64,000 nt of DNA from CAVQAH01 sp963784195. GTDB taxonomy: Bacteria; Acidobacteriota; Vicinamibacteria; Vicinamibacterales; 2-12-FULL-66-21. Shown one piece after another: positions 26,083 through 34,692 of this stretch (the stretch's first letter is position 1; every line of letters starts with the position of its first letter). The notes beneath the pieces are model-generated. The model ran no database searches, was not told the DNA's origin, and was given only the letters and a program-made list of their open reading frames with translations. Both the position numbers and the translations under genes were made by a program. Location of the stretch: NCBI GenBank assembly GCA_963784195.1, contig CAWARA010000004.1, positions 1-64,000 of the forward strand. Direction: 5' to 3'.

Positions 26083-26382
26083 TGGCTCAGCCCCAAGACG
26101 CAGCCCCTCTCACTATCGCATTAGACACCCGGACGGCCGGCTCGTCCATTCGAAATCAATGCGTTTACCCACTCATCGGCAGTGTCGTACCTCGAGTGTG
26201 TCGCTGGATGCTACTTCCTCGCTCAGAATGATCGCCGTGCGCGCCGCGCACGAGTCGAGTCCGCACACAATTTTGTCGATTCAAGGCGCTCACCATCCGC
26301 GTCCCGCTGTGTGGCATCGCGACAGTCGTTCCCGGGTTGTGTAAAGGGATCGAACAGCCTGATTCCGATATAGAGTCGCCGC

Positions 26383-27489
26383 ATGTGGCCAATCGTCCGC
26401 GACGCGTTCCGGGATGCCTCGCCACAGATTCGCAGCCAGATCCGCTGGGTCATCGTGTTCTGGATCGTGATGGTGACGTTGCAGATCTGGGACAGCGCCG
26501 ATGGGCGCGGAGTGTCGGGTGTGGCGGAGTTCCTCAGCGCCCTGCTGGGCAGCAGCGGTGCCGCACTGCTAGGCGTTGCATTCGGGCTCCAACGAACGCT
26601 TGACGACGCCGCGGGACGGGGCCGTGCCGTGGGCGAGCAGGCCGCGGTCCAACAGGTGCTGATCGCGCTGCCCGCGCTCGGGTTCGCTTCCGGCGTCGCC
26701 CTTGGCGGCGCGTCGATGCTGATGATCGTGCGCGTGCTGCTCGGCACCGAATGGCAGCTTGCCGTCGTCGCCTTCGCTGTTTATCTTCTGCTCATCTCTG
26801 TCGCTGCGCGCACGGTGCTGAACTCTGCGCGCACGTTGTTCCGCCACGCAACGGTCCAGGCCGCTGCGGCGGCGACCGCCAGAAGCGAAGCCACGGCCGC
26901 GCAGCTCGCGGCGCTGCAGGCGCGGCTGAATCCTCACTTTCTGTTCAACGCGCTGAACACGGTCGCATCGCTGGTTCGAACGAGCCCGCCGGCTGCGGAG
27001 CGCGTGGTGGAGAACCTCGCGGCCGTTCTCCGGGCCACGCTCGAGCGAACGGCCTCGTCAACTGGCAGCGTCCGTGACGAGATCGACTACGTGCGGTCCT
27101 ATCTCGCGCTGGAGCAGGAGCGGTGGGGGAGCAGGCTGGCCGTCGTCTGGAACATCGCTGACGACGCGGTGGACTTGTCGCTGCCTCCACTGTTGCTGCA
27201 GCCGCTCGTCGAGAACGCGCTGCGACACGGTCTCGGCGGCCGACTTGAAGGCGGCAACGTTCAGATCGGCCTCGAAAGGGATGGTGGACGCCTCTTGATC
27301 AGCGTGGCCGACGATGGCGTTGGATTTCGACAGAACTGGCGAGAGGGCACAGGGCTGTCGAGCGTCCGGCAGCGCCTCCAGTCGCTCTATGGCGCAAATG
27401 CGTCGATGACAATCGACAGGACCGAGCGCGGGGCGTCGGTGAGCATCGCAATACCGACGACACCGGCAGTGGATGTATGCGCGTCCTGA
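26383..27489 (+). CDS. LytS-type sensor histidine kinase
   Basis: A protein of 368 aa. Four hydrophobic segments fill residues 20-150. A coiled linker leads to the His_kinase domain with the phosphoacceptor motif ARLNPHFLFNALNTVASLV (about 183-200). An HATPase region follows (LLLQPLVENALRHGLGG and ISVADDGVGF). It phosphorylates the LytTR regulator encoded downstream, whose start overlaps this gene by 13 nt. A TATAGAGT box lies 7 nt before the ATG, suggesting a near-leaderless transcript. The 300-bp gap upstream (26083-26382) otherwise shows no feature. Confidence 0.9.
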   Translation: MWPIVRDAFRDASPQIRSQIRWVIVFWIVMVTLQIWDSADGRGVSGVAEFLSALLGSSGAALLGVAFGLQRTLDDAAGRGRAVGEQAAVQQVLIALPALGFASGVALGGASMLMIVRVLLGTEWQLAVVAFAVYLLLISVAARTVLNSARTLFRHATVQAAAAATARSEATAAQLAALQARLNPHFLFNALNTVASLVRTSPPAAERVVENLAAVLRATLERTASSTGSVRDEIDYVRSYLALEQERWGSRLAVVWNIADDAVDLSLPPLLLQPLVENALRHGLGGRLEGGNVQIGLERDGGRLLISVADDGVGFRQNWREGTGLSSVRQRLQSLYGANASMTIDRTERGASVSIAIPTTPAVDVCAS

Positions 27490-28239
27490 TCGTCGACGAC
27501 GAGTCGGCCGCGCGGGTGAGGCTGGCATCACTGCTCGAAGAGATCGATGCGGCTGGCATCGAGATCGTCGGGGAGGCAGGTGACGGTGTTTCAGCACTGG
27601 AACTCGTCAGGCAACACCAGCCCGATCTCGTGCTGCTCGACATTTCAATGCCCGAGGTCGACGGATTCGACGTCGCCCGGCACATGCCCCACCCGCGGCC
27701 GCTGATCATCTTTCAGACCGCATTCGCCGAATACGCGTTGCAGGCATTCGATCACGAGGCCCTCGACTACGTGGTGAAGCCAGTGACCCGGACCCGCCTG
27801 GCGAAGGCGATCGAACGCGCGCGGACGAGGCTGACGGCGCAGGACCCGAGGAGTGACTGGGACAGCGGATCGCTCGACCGACTGGGAAACGCACTCGGCT
27901 ATCAGCCAAGCCGATCGCCGCGAGTGCTCGTTCGGGCGGGCGCGGCGCACAGGCTCCTGCCGCTCAGCGACGTCATGCGCTTCACGGCAGGTGAGGGCGC
28001 GGTATACGCGCAGACGGCCACCGGCCAGCCGATTACCGACTACACCCTCGCGGAGCTCGAAGCCAGAACAGCCGGCGACTTCATCCGCGTCAGCCGCGCG
28101 CACTATCGTCAACGTGTCGTACATCGAGCGCATCAAGAGCAACGGAGATGGTTCCGCGACGCTGATCCTGAAGGACGGCACGGAAGTCCGAGTCAGCCGC
28201 CGCCGAGCCTCCGAAGTGCGGAACGCCCTCGAACTGTGA
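27477..28239 (+). CDS. LytTR-family response regulator (frameshifted)
   Basis: The receiver domain (about 1-115) has the acidic pocket VDDES, the phosphorylated Asp in LVLLDISMPEVDGF, and the later KPVTRTRLAKAI. The LytTR DNA-binding domain starts near residue 145 (RVLVRAGAAHRLLPLSDVMRFTAGEGAVYA, then DFIRVSRAH). Near 28105 a single-base break moves the conserved continuation IVNVSYIERIKSNGDGSATLILKDG into another frame, which ends at 28239. The natural protein would be about 253 aa. It pairs with the LytS-like kinase and probably controls membrane or surface genes. Confidence 0.85.
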
Positions 28240-28300
28240 ACCCTCGTCCTGAACCGTAGTTTGAACCCTTGTGTTGAACCATCGTCGTGAACCATCGTCA
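28237..28300. repeat. TGAACC periodic repeat, cluster 1
   Basis: TGAACC recurs at 28237, 28250, 28262, 28275 and 28288 (spacing 12-13 bp), each followed by a CGTC- or TTGTG-like tail. It begins on the stop codon of the LytTR gene and ends 6 bp before the next start codon. The same family lies at 29640, 42359 and 56472. Confidence 0.75.
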
Positions 28301-28305
28301 GAGAT

Positions 28306-29205
28306 ATGCCGGAACGAACGCTTGATGCGGAAATCGACAGGCTCTACCAGCTGCCGCTGGATGAGTTCACGGCTGCGCGGAATGCGCTGGCGAAGAATGC
28401 AGGCCCGGACGGCGCGGAGATACGAGGTCTGACGAAGCCGCCGGTGGCCGCCTGGGCCGTCAACCAGGTGCACTGGCGGGACCGTTCGACCTACGACGCG
28501 CTCATCAAGGCGGCGCAGGCGCAGCGAGTCGCCCATGCCGCCGTGCTCGCAGGAAAGCGCGCGGACCTGAGGTCCGTCGGGCGCGATCACGAGCAGGCGA
28601 TCGAGGCGGCGGTCAAATCTGCGATGGATCAGCTCAGTCAGGCGGGTCATCCCGCGACCGACGCGACCAAGCATGCTATCGCGACAACGTTACGGGGATT
28701 GCCGGCTGACACAGCACCCGGCCGGCTCGATCGCACGTTGCAGCCTGGTGGTTTCGAAATGCTCGCGGGCGTTCCCGTGCGCGAGCGCCCGGCGGGGAAG
28801 CCTCCCGAACCCGTCAGGCCGGCGCCGCAGGCGCCTTCTCGGCCGGCCAGCCAGAAGAAAGAAAAAAAGACCGCCGCCGAGATCAAGGCGATCGATCGCG
28901 CGAAAGAGGCCGTGACCGCCGCCACGCGCGTGGTAAGCGCGGCGGAGCATACAGTCAAGCGCGAGGAGTTCGAGTCCGCGCGCGCGACGCGCGAAGCCGA
29001 GCGTGCCGCTCGCGCGCTGACTGCCGCGCGCGAGGCGCTCGAGGCGGCGCAGCAGGCGGTCGAGGAAGCGGAAGCTGACGAAAAAAAGGCAGCCCGCGCG
29101 CGAGACGAGGCAGAGCGCAAGGCGCGCACGGCCGAAACGGCGCTCGATCGGGCCCGCGCCGAGGCCGACGAAGCTCAGCGCGAGCTCACCCGTCTGAACA
29201 GCTGA
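28306..29205 (+). CDS. Conserved coiled-coil protein of unknown function
   Basis: A protein of 299 aa. The first 60 residues match a widespread uncharacterised family (EIDRLYQLPLDEFTAARNALAK, then GLTKPPVAAWAVNQVHWRDR). A Pro-rich linker around residues 155-185 leads to a long, highly charged coiled coil (about 190-299) made almost only of Ala, Glu, Lys and Arg. It is soluble, with no enzymatic motif. It is separated from the LytTR gene by the TGAACC repeat and convergent with the small membrane protein at 29207, only 1 bp apart. Confidence 0.72.
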   Translation: MPERTLDAEIDRLYQLPLDEFTAARNALAKNAGPDGAEIRGLTKPPVAAWAVNQVHWRDRSTYDALIKAAQAQRVAHAAVLAGKRADLRSVGRDHEQAIEAAVKSAMDQLSQAGHPATDATKHAIATTLRGLPADTAPGRLDRTLQPGGFEMLAGVPVRERPAGKPPEPVRPAPQAPSRPASQKKEKKTAAEIKAIDRAKEAVTAATRVVSAAEHTVKREEFESARATREAERAARALTAAREALEAAQQAVEEAEADEKKAARARDEAERKARTAETALDRARAEADEAQRELTRLNS

Positions 29206-29206
29206 A

Positions 29207-29540
29207 TCAAGCGCGCCCGTGATGAGCCGCCGGGCTCTGCTCGAACCAGCGAAACGCCACCAGCATGTAGATCGCCGGAACGAAGAGCGCCAGGTGCAGC
29301 GTGTTCAACGAGAATGGCGCCACCACCCGCGCCAGCGTCAAGAGCACGAATCCCGCCACGAGCGCCGTCAGCCGGACACCTCTGATTCGTGGTGACGGCA
29401 ATCGCCGCGGACACGATCGCAATCCCCGCCAGCGCGAGCACGGCGACCAGCGACCCCGCTGCGAATGCGCCACTGTCCCACGCCTGAAGCAACCCCCCGA
29501 CAGCCGACAGCACAGCCCAGAACGTTCGAGTGCGATGCAT
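29207..29540 (-). CDS. Small membrane protein (frameshifted)
   Basis: Starts MHRTRTFWAVLSAVGGLLQ. Two hydrophobic segments follow (GSLVAVLALAGIAIVSAAIAV and, after a one-base break near 29395, LTALVAGFVLLTLARVV), then LHLALFVPAIYMLVAFRWFE. The combined protein of about 110 aa would have four short transmembrane helices. No family is recognised. Confidence 0.5.
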
Positions 29541-29639
29541 GTGAACCTCCTCGACGTTCACTGTCGCAGAAGGCCCGCTCAGTCGAACTCTCGCCCCGAT
29601 GAACGGTCAAATCCGTCGACAAACGGACGAACCATCGTG

Positions 29640-29697
29640 TGAACCCCCGTGTGAACCCCCGTCGTGAACCCCCGTCTGAACCCTTGTGTGAACCACC
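29640..29697. repeat. TGAACC periodic repeat, cluster 2
   Basis: TGAACC at 29640, 29652, 29665, 29677 and 29689, spacing 12-13 bp, unit close to TGAACCCCCGTG. It lies just upstream of the promoter and start of the PadR gene. Confidence 0.75.
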
Positions 29698-29713
29698 GTT
29701 TTCTGATATTACC

Positions 29714-29719
29714 TACACT
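29714..29719 (+). promoter_or_regulatory. -10 box directly before the PadR start
   Basis: TACACT ends 6 nt before the ATG at 29726, the spacing expected for a transcript that starts at the start codon itself (leaderless). No Shine-Dalgarno is present. Confidence 0.4.
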
Positions 29720-29725
29720 ACGACT

Positions 29726-30079
29726 ATGAGGACGTATCTCGGGGAATTCGAACAACTGCTCCTCCTCGCCCTCGTGCATCTGAGCGATGACGAGGCCTAC
29801 GGCACGCGGATTCGCAGCGAGATAGAGGCGCGGACGGGGCGTACCGTCTCGCCGGGCGCGATCTATACGGCGCTCGACCGCCTGGAACAGCGAGGCCTCG
29901 TCGCATCCCGTCTGGGCGACCCGACGCCGTCACGTGGCGGCAAACGGAAGCGCCACTACCGTCTGGAGCCAGCCGGCGTTCAGTTGCTGCAGCGGACGCA
30001 GGAAGTGCTTGCGCGCATGTCGCAAGGCGTCCCGCTCGCACGGCTTGTGCGCGCCCCGCGCGACTCGGGTGCGTCATGA
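29726..30079 (+). CDS. PadR-family transcriptional regulator
   Basis: A winged-helix protein of 117 aa: FEQLLLLALVHLSDDEAYGTRIRSEIE, then RTVSPGAIYTALDRLEQRGLVASR and the wing GGKRKRHYRLEPAGVQLL. The in-frame start further upstream lies inside the TGAACC repeat and is rejected. The TGA overlaps the ATG of the ADOP permease gene by 4 nt (ATGA), so the two are translationally coupled and PadR probably represses this unit. Confidence 0.88.
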   Translation: MRTYLGEFEQLLLLALVHLSDDEAYGTRIRSEIEARTGRTVSPGAIYTALDRLEQRGLVASRLGDPTPSRGGKRKRHYRLEPAGVQLLQRTQEVLARMSQGVPLARLVRAPRDSGAS

Positions 30080-32742
30080 AACGGACTCCTGTTCTTCCAT
30101 CGCTGCTGTTGCGCAGCCTTCTGCCGGCCGACGCCTTCGAATGCGTGGCGGGCGATCTCGAGGAAGCCTGGCACAACGGATCGCTCTCGCGCGCCGGCTT
30201 CTGGCGGCTCGCGATGGCGTCGATCGTCGAGTGCCGCCGGCCGCGCCTGCAGCGAACTCACGTTGATCGCGATTCAGATCAGAAACGAGGCGACAGTCTC
30301 ATGCGGACGATCCTCCAGGACTTCTCGTATGGCGCAAGGCTGATGCGCCGCAATCCGGGATTCACTGCCGCGGCCGTTGCCACGCTGGCGCTGGGCATTG
30401 GCGCGAATACCGCACTCTTCAGCATCCTCAACGTGCTGACGCTCAAGCCGTTGGCCTACCGCGAGCCTGACCACGTGGTGTTCGTTCGAGAATGGTCCCA
30501 CCGCACGCAGACCGCCGGGTTCTCATTGTCGGTGCTCGACTTCATCGAGGTTAGCCGGCGTTCGACGACGTTCGAGTACGTCACGACGTACCTGGTACTG
30601 GAGCGCCAACCTCACCGGGGGTTCGACACCCGAGCGCGCGCAGGCGTATCGCGTCACGGCCGACACGTTCGACATGCTCGGCGTTCCCGCGGCGTTGGGC
30701 CGCGGATTTCTCCCAGAGGAAGGGGTCCCTGGGGGACGCCGGGTCGTCGTCCTCAGTCATGGGCTCTGGCAGCGTCGCTTCGGCAGCGATCGCTCTGTCA
30801 TCGGCCGCGACATCACCCTCGACGGCCATCCGCACACCATCGTCGGCGTGATGCCGGCGTCGTTCGAGTTTCCCGTCTTCAATTTCAAGGGTGAGTTGTG
30901 GGTCCCATGGCAACTCGACATGCAGGCAATTCTTGCGGACCGCGGATCAGCGAGCTCATCGGTCGTCGTAGCGCGGATCCGCCCGAACGTGACGATGTCC
31001 GCCGCTCAGGCAGAAATCGACACGATCATGCAGCGGCTGGAGACGGAACACCCCGATACGAACGCCGGACGCGGAGCGCGGCTCACCGAAATGGGCCGCC
31101 TGGACGACGAGAATGCGGGTCCAGGAATCCTGATCGTCGCCGCCACTGCCGCACTGGTGCTGTTACTCGCGTGCGCGAACGTCGCGAATCTGCTCCTGGC
31201 CCGTGGTGTGTCGCGTCAGCGCGAGCTCGCCGTGCGGGCGGCGCTGGGCGCAGGGCGGGTGCGCCTCGTGACCCAGCTGATGTCCGAAGGCGTGCTGCTG
31301 GCTGTCGCCGGTGGTGTTGCAGGGCTTGTTCGTGGCTTACCTCGCACTCAACGCTCTGCGTGCGTCACTCCCCGAAATGGTCGTGACCACGCAGCCGAAC
31401 ATCGACACGCTCGGCATCGACCCCATGACGCTCGCGTACGCGGCCGGCATTTCACTGCTGACCAGCATCATCTTCGGGGTCATTCCCGCCGTGCGCGCGG
31501 CGAGCCCGATGCTGCAGGAGGGCCTCAAGGAAGGCGCGTCGTCTGGCGGCGGCCGGGGCACGCGACGGCTGCGCGCGGCGCTCGTGATCGCCGAGGTGAG
31601 CCTCTCGACAATCATGCTCGTATCGGCAGGTCTTCTCGTTCGCAGCTATCAACGTCAGCAGCACGTCAATCCCGGGTTCGATCCGGACAACGTGCTCACG
31701 ATGATGATTGCGCTGCCCGACTACCGTTACAGCGCGCCGGAGGCGCGGACGCAGTTCTTCCAGGAGTCGGTGCGGAGGATTTCATCGCTTGCGGGCGTCG
31801 AATCCGCGGCTTTCGTCAACGTTCTGCCCTTCAGCACCTACAACCGGGGAGGAGTGTTCAGCGTCGAGGGACGCTCTGACGTCGAACGCGGGCAAGAGCC
31901 CTCAGCCGATATCCGCGTGATCTCCGACGGGTACTTCGACACGATGCGCATTCCGTTACGTGCCGGCAGGACCTTCGACACCCGCGATGCCGCTGCCGGC
32001 GCGCGCGTCGCAATCGTGAACGAGGCGCTCGTGCGCAGACACTTCAAGGACCAGGATCCCCTCGGCCAACGGCTGAAACTGGGCCGCATCGGCGGCCCGG
32101 GAGCCGTTGTGAACATCATCGGCGTGAGCGGCAGCGTCCACCACAATCAGCTCATCCGAGCAACCAACCCCGGAGATCTACTTTCCGCTGGCGCAGTCGC
32201 CACCCCCGATGATGATGCTGGCGGCGAGGACATCTACAGATCCGGAGACCTACAGCGATGCCATCCGGGCAGAAATCCTGGCTGTCGATCCCGCTCAGCC
32301 CGTCTATCACGTGAAGCCGATGACCAGGCTCGTCGGCGATTCGCTTGCCGCGCCAAGCTTCTCGGCATCCTTGATGGGTCTCTTCAGCGGCATCGCACTG
32401 ATGCTCGCGGCCATCGGCATCTACGGCGTCGTCTCGTACGCCGTAAACCAGCAGCGTCGTGAGTTCGGCGTGCGACTCGCGCTCGGTGCGCGTCCGCGCG
32501 ACCTCCTCACCCTCGTGCTCCGACGTGGTCTGCTGCTCGTCGCGACGGGCATCACGATCGGCATGCTCTGCGCGTTCGGCGTCGGCCGCGCGCTGGCCAA
32601 CATCCTCTATGGCGTCGGCCCTGCCGATCCGGTCACATTCGTCTCGGTGACCGTCATGCTCGCCACCGTTGGTCTCGCCGCGTGCTGCATCCCCGCCCTT
32701 CGCGCGAGCCGGACCGAGCCGGTCACAGCCTTGCGGGAGTGA
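30076..32742 (+). CDS. ADOP-type FtsX/MacB permease with prefix domain (frameshifted)
   Basis: The prefix domain (LLLRSLLPADAFECVAGDLEEAW) is followed by the first module from about residue 90 (FTAAAVATLALGIGANTALFSIL). The reading then breaks near 30605, continues in another frame with the MacB core and ANVANLLLARGVSRQREL, breaks again near 31320, and once more near 32155. The end has NQQRREFGVRLALGARPRD and ASRTEPVTALRE. Restored length would be about 885 aa. All parts are collinear and well conserved, so single-base errors are more likely than decay. It is coupled to the PadR gene upstream. Confidence 0.82.
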
Positions 32743-32754
32743 GTGGCGCTGCTG

Positions 32755-33059
32755 GACGGAGGGGACGGAGGACACGGAACAAGCTTCAACTCGGAGAAAC
32801 GGAGACACGGAGGTGGGTGGCATCCACTCGTGGGGCAGAAGCCGATGCCGGCCCGGCCTGTGGCCGGGCCGAGCGAACGACCGACTCCCCGGAGCTACAA
32901 GCCACCTCACCGGTGCATGTGGCTTGTCGCTCCGGGGAGTCGGTCGTTCGCCCGCCGCCTTGCGGCGGCATCGGCTCGCAGCCCGAGTATTTGATCGCCA
33001 CTCCGTGTCTCCGTGTCTCCGTTTTTGAAGCTCGTTCCGTGCCCTCCGTAACCTCTGTC
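32755..33059. mobile_element. Cloverleaf repeat element with terminal inverted repeats, copy 1
   Basis: An element of 305 bp. The outer arms (about 55 bp each, built of ACGGAG units around a CGGAAC-AAGCTTCAA block) are inverted copies of each other. Inside lie an outer stem CCGATGC/GCATCGG (32842, 33068 side at 32968), a small hairpin GCCCGGCC-TGT-GGCCGGGC (32851-32869), a long 32-bp stem (32874-32905 with 32919-32950, one mismatch at its position 23, 13-nt loop), and a small hairpin CCGCCGC-CTT-GCGGCGG (32952-32968). It encodes no protein. Its architecture matches 53970-54360 but the central stem sequence differs entirely. It fills the gap before the aromatic-acid cluster. Confidence 0.75.
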
Positions 33060-33095
33060 TCGCAACCCTGTGTCCTCGGCTCATGCCTCCCAGTA

Positions 33096-33101
33096 TAGAA
33101 T
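33096..33101 (+). promoter_or_regulatory. -10 box before the aromatic catabolic cluster
   Basis: TAGAAT (within TATAGAAT) ends 10 nt before the ATG of the SDR gene. As at 383, it implies a very short or absent leader. A clear -35 box is not visible. Confidence 0.4.
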
Positions 33102-33111
33102 TGTGGCCCGC

Positions 33112-33882
33112 ATGCCTCGTCCGGTCGTCTTTGTTACTGGCGCGGGCCGTGGTGTAGGCCGCGTCATCGCGCTGCGATTCGCGGCGGCCGGATATGTGGT
33201 CGGTGTCGCAGGGCGCAACGAGGCGGCGATTCGCGAGGTCGCTGCCGAGATCGTCGCCGCGGGCTCGGACGCATTCGCGGTCCCCTGTGACGTCACCCAG
33301 AAGCAATCGGTCGTCGACGCGATTGCGGAAACCGATCGGCGTCTCGGTCCCATCGACGTGCTGGTCAACAACGCCGGCGTCGCCGACAGCGCGCCGTTCG
33401 CGGCGATGGATGATGCGTTGTGGGAGCGCATGCTCGCCGTCAACCTGACCGGCACCTACTACTGCATGCGCGCGGTCCTGCCGGGAATGTTCGAGCGGCG
33501 GCGCGGACGCGTCATCAACATCGCATCGGTCGCGGGCCGCACGGGATTCGCGTACACGGCTGCCTACTGCGCTTCCAAGCATGGCGTCGTGGGCCTCACA
33601 CGCGCGGTCGCGCTCGAGGCGGCGGGGAAAGGCGTGACGGTCAACGCCATCTGTCCGGGATGGGTGGACACCGACATGACCCGTGAATCGGTTGCGCGCA
33701 TCGTGAAGAAGACTGGCCGAAGTGCAGCCGACGCCAAGGCCGCGATCGAGCAGATGAATCCGCAGAAAAGGCTGATCCAGCCCGAGGAAGTAGCCGCATT
33801 GGCCGTCTTCCTGGCTGGCCCGGATGCTCACGGCATCAACGGACAGGCATTGAGTGTCGACGGCGGCGAGCTCGTCGCCTGA
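33112..33882 (+). CDS. SDR-family 3-hydroxyacyl-CoA/alcohol dehydrogenase
   Basis: A short-chain dehydrogenase of 256 aa: the dinucleotide motif TGAGRGVG near the N-terminus, VNNAGVA, the catalytic Ser in NIASVAG and the Tyr/Lys pair in YTAAYCASKHG, and PGWVDTDM. The C-terminus (INGQALSVDGGE) is standard. In aerobic aromatic CoA pathways such an enzyme oxidises the hydroxyacyl-CoA intermediate after ring cleavage, and that role is inferred from the cluster. It is the first gene behind the promoter; the next ORF follows after 9 bp. The start is the ATG at 33112, not the upstream in-frame one. Confidence 0.88.
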   Translation: MPRPVVFVTGAGRGVGRVIALRFAAAGYVVGVAGRNEAAIREVAAEIVAAGSDAFAVPCDVTQKQSVVDAIAETDRRLGPIDVLVNNAGVADSAPFAAMDDALWERMLAVNLTGTYYCMRAVLPGMFERRRGRVINIASVAGRTGFAYTAAYCASKHGVVGLTRAVALEAAGKGVTVNAICPGWVDTDMTRESVARIVKKTGRSAADAKAAIEQMNPQKRLIQPEEVAALAVFLAGPDAHGINGQALSVDGGELVA

Positions 33883-33891
33883 AGGGACCGA

Positions 33892-34692
33892 ATGATCAAG
33901 CCGACGACGTTTGAGTATGCCGAGAAGGACGGCGTCGCGACGATCACGCTGAACCGTCCCGAGCGGCTCAACGCGCTGACGTTCGAGGTCTACGCGGAGC
34001 TCCGCGATCTCTTCGCCGATCTCGCTGACGACAAGTCGGTCCGCGTCGTCATCATCACCGGCGCCGGTCGTGGGTTCTGCTCCGGTGGAGACGTCGAAGC
34101 GATCATCGGTGAACTCCTGACACGCGACATGCGCGAGCTGCTCGCGTTCACGCGTATGACGGGCGCTCTGATCCACAACATTCGCGCCCTGCCGGTTCCG
34201 GTGATCGCAGCCCTCAACGGCGTCGCCGCGGGCGCAGGCGCCGTGATTGCCCTGGCCGCGGACTTTCGGCTCGCTGTTCCGGAGGCGAGCATCGCGTTCC
34301 TGTTCACGAAGGTCGGGCTCGCCGGCGCGGACATGGGCGCTGCCTATCTGCTTCCGCGAGTGATTGGCATGGCGCGCGCTACCGAACTCCTGTTTCTGGG
34401 TGATCGCGTGTCGGCAGAGCAGGCCGAGCGGATCGGGCTTGTGAACAAGGTCGTGCCTGCCGCATCTCTGATGGATGAAGCGTACGCGCTCGCCGCCCGT
34501 CTGGCATCAGGCCCCGGATTCGCCCTCGGCATGACGAAGACGATGCTCAACGAAGAGCTCGACATCGACTTCGCCGCTGCCATCGAAGCCGAAGCGCAGG
34601 CGCAGGCTATCTGCATGCAATCGTCCGACTTCGGCGAGGCCTATCAGGCATTCAAAGCCCGCCGCACTCCCGCCTTTCAGCGCGGACGATGA
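33892..34692 (+). CDS. Enoyl-CoA hydratase/isomerase family protein
   Basis: A crotonase-fold enzyme of 266 aa. It has the oxyanion-hole segments GAGRGFCSGGD and ALNGVAAGAGAVIALAADFRLA, and ATELLFLGDRVSAEQAERIGLVNKVV with the second catalytic Glu (in ATELL). The position of the first catalytic Glu of classical hydratases appears to be Lys (FTKVGLAGADMGAAYLLPR), with Asp in GADMGA nearby. This is typical of a subgroup and suggests a special hydration or isomerisation step. It overlaps the acyl-CoA dehydrogenase start by 4 nt. Confidence 0.88.
   Translation: MIKPTTFEYAEKDGVATITLNRPERLNALTFEVYAELRDLFADLADDKSVRVVIITGAGRGFCSGGDVEAIIGELLTRDMRELLAFTRMTGALIHNIRALPVPVIAALNGVAAGAGAVIALAADFRLAVPEASIAFLFTKVGLAGADMGAAYLLPRVIGMARATELLFLGDRVSAEQAERIGLVNKVVPAASLMDEAYALAARLASGPGFALGMTKTMLNEELDIDFAAAIEAEAQAQAICMQSSDFGEAYQAFKARRTPAFQRGR

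Noticed and set aside
28237..29697. TGAACC clusters considered as CRISPR arrays
   Set aside because: The units are only 12-13 bp with no unique spacers, and no cas genes are present.
32755..33059. Cloverleaf element considered as a retron or an IS end
   Set aside because: No reverse transcriptase, transposase or tyrosine/serine recombinase lies nearby, and the shared fold is not that of a known retron RNA as far as I can tell. It is therefore left as an undescribed element.
32152..34176. A 674-codon minus-strand ORF
   Set aside because: It is antisense to the end of an ADOP permease, the cloverleaf element and a clear SDR gene. Its composition (Arg, Asp, Ala-rich, no domain) is that of a GC-rich shadow frame.
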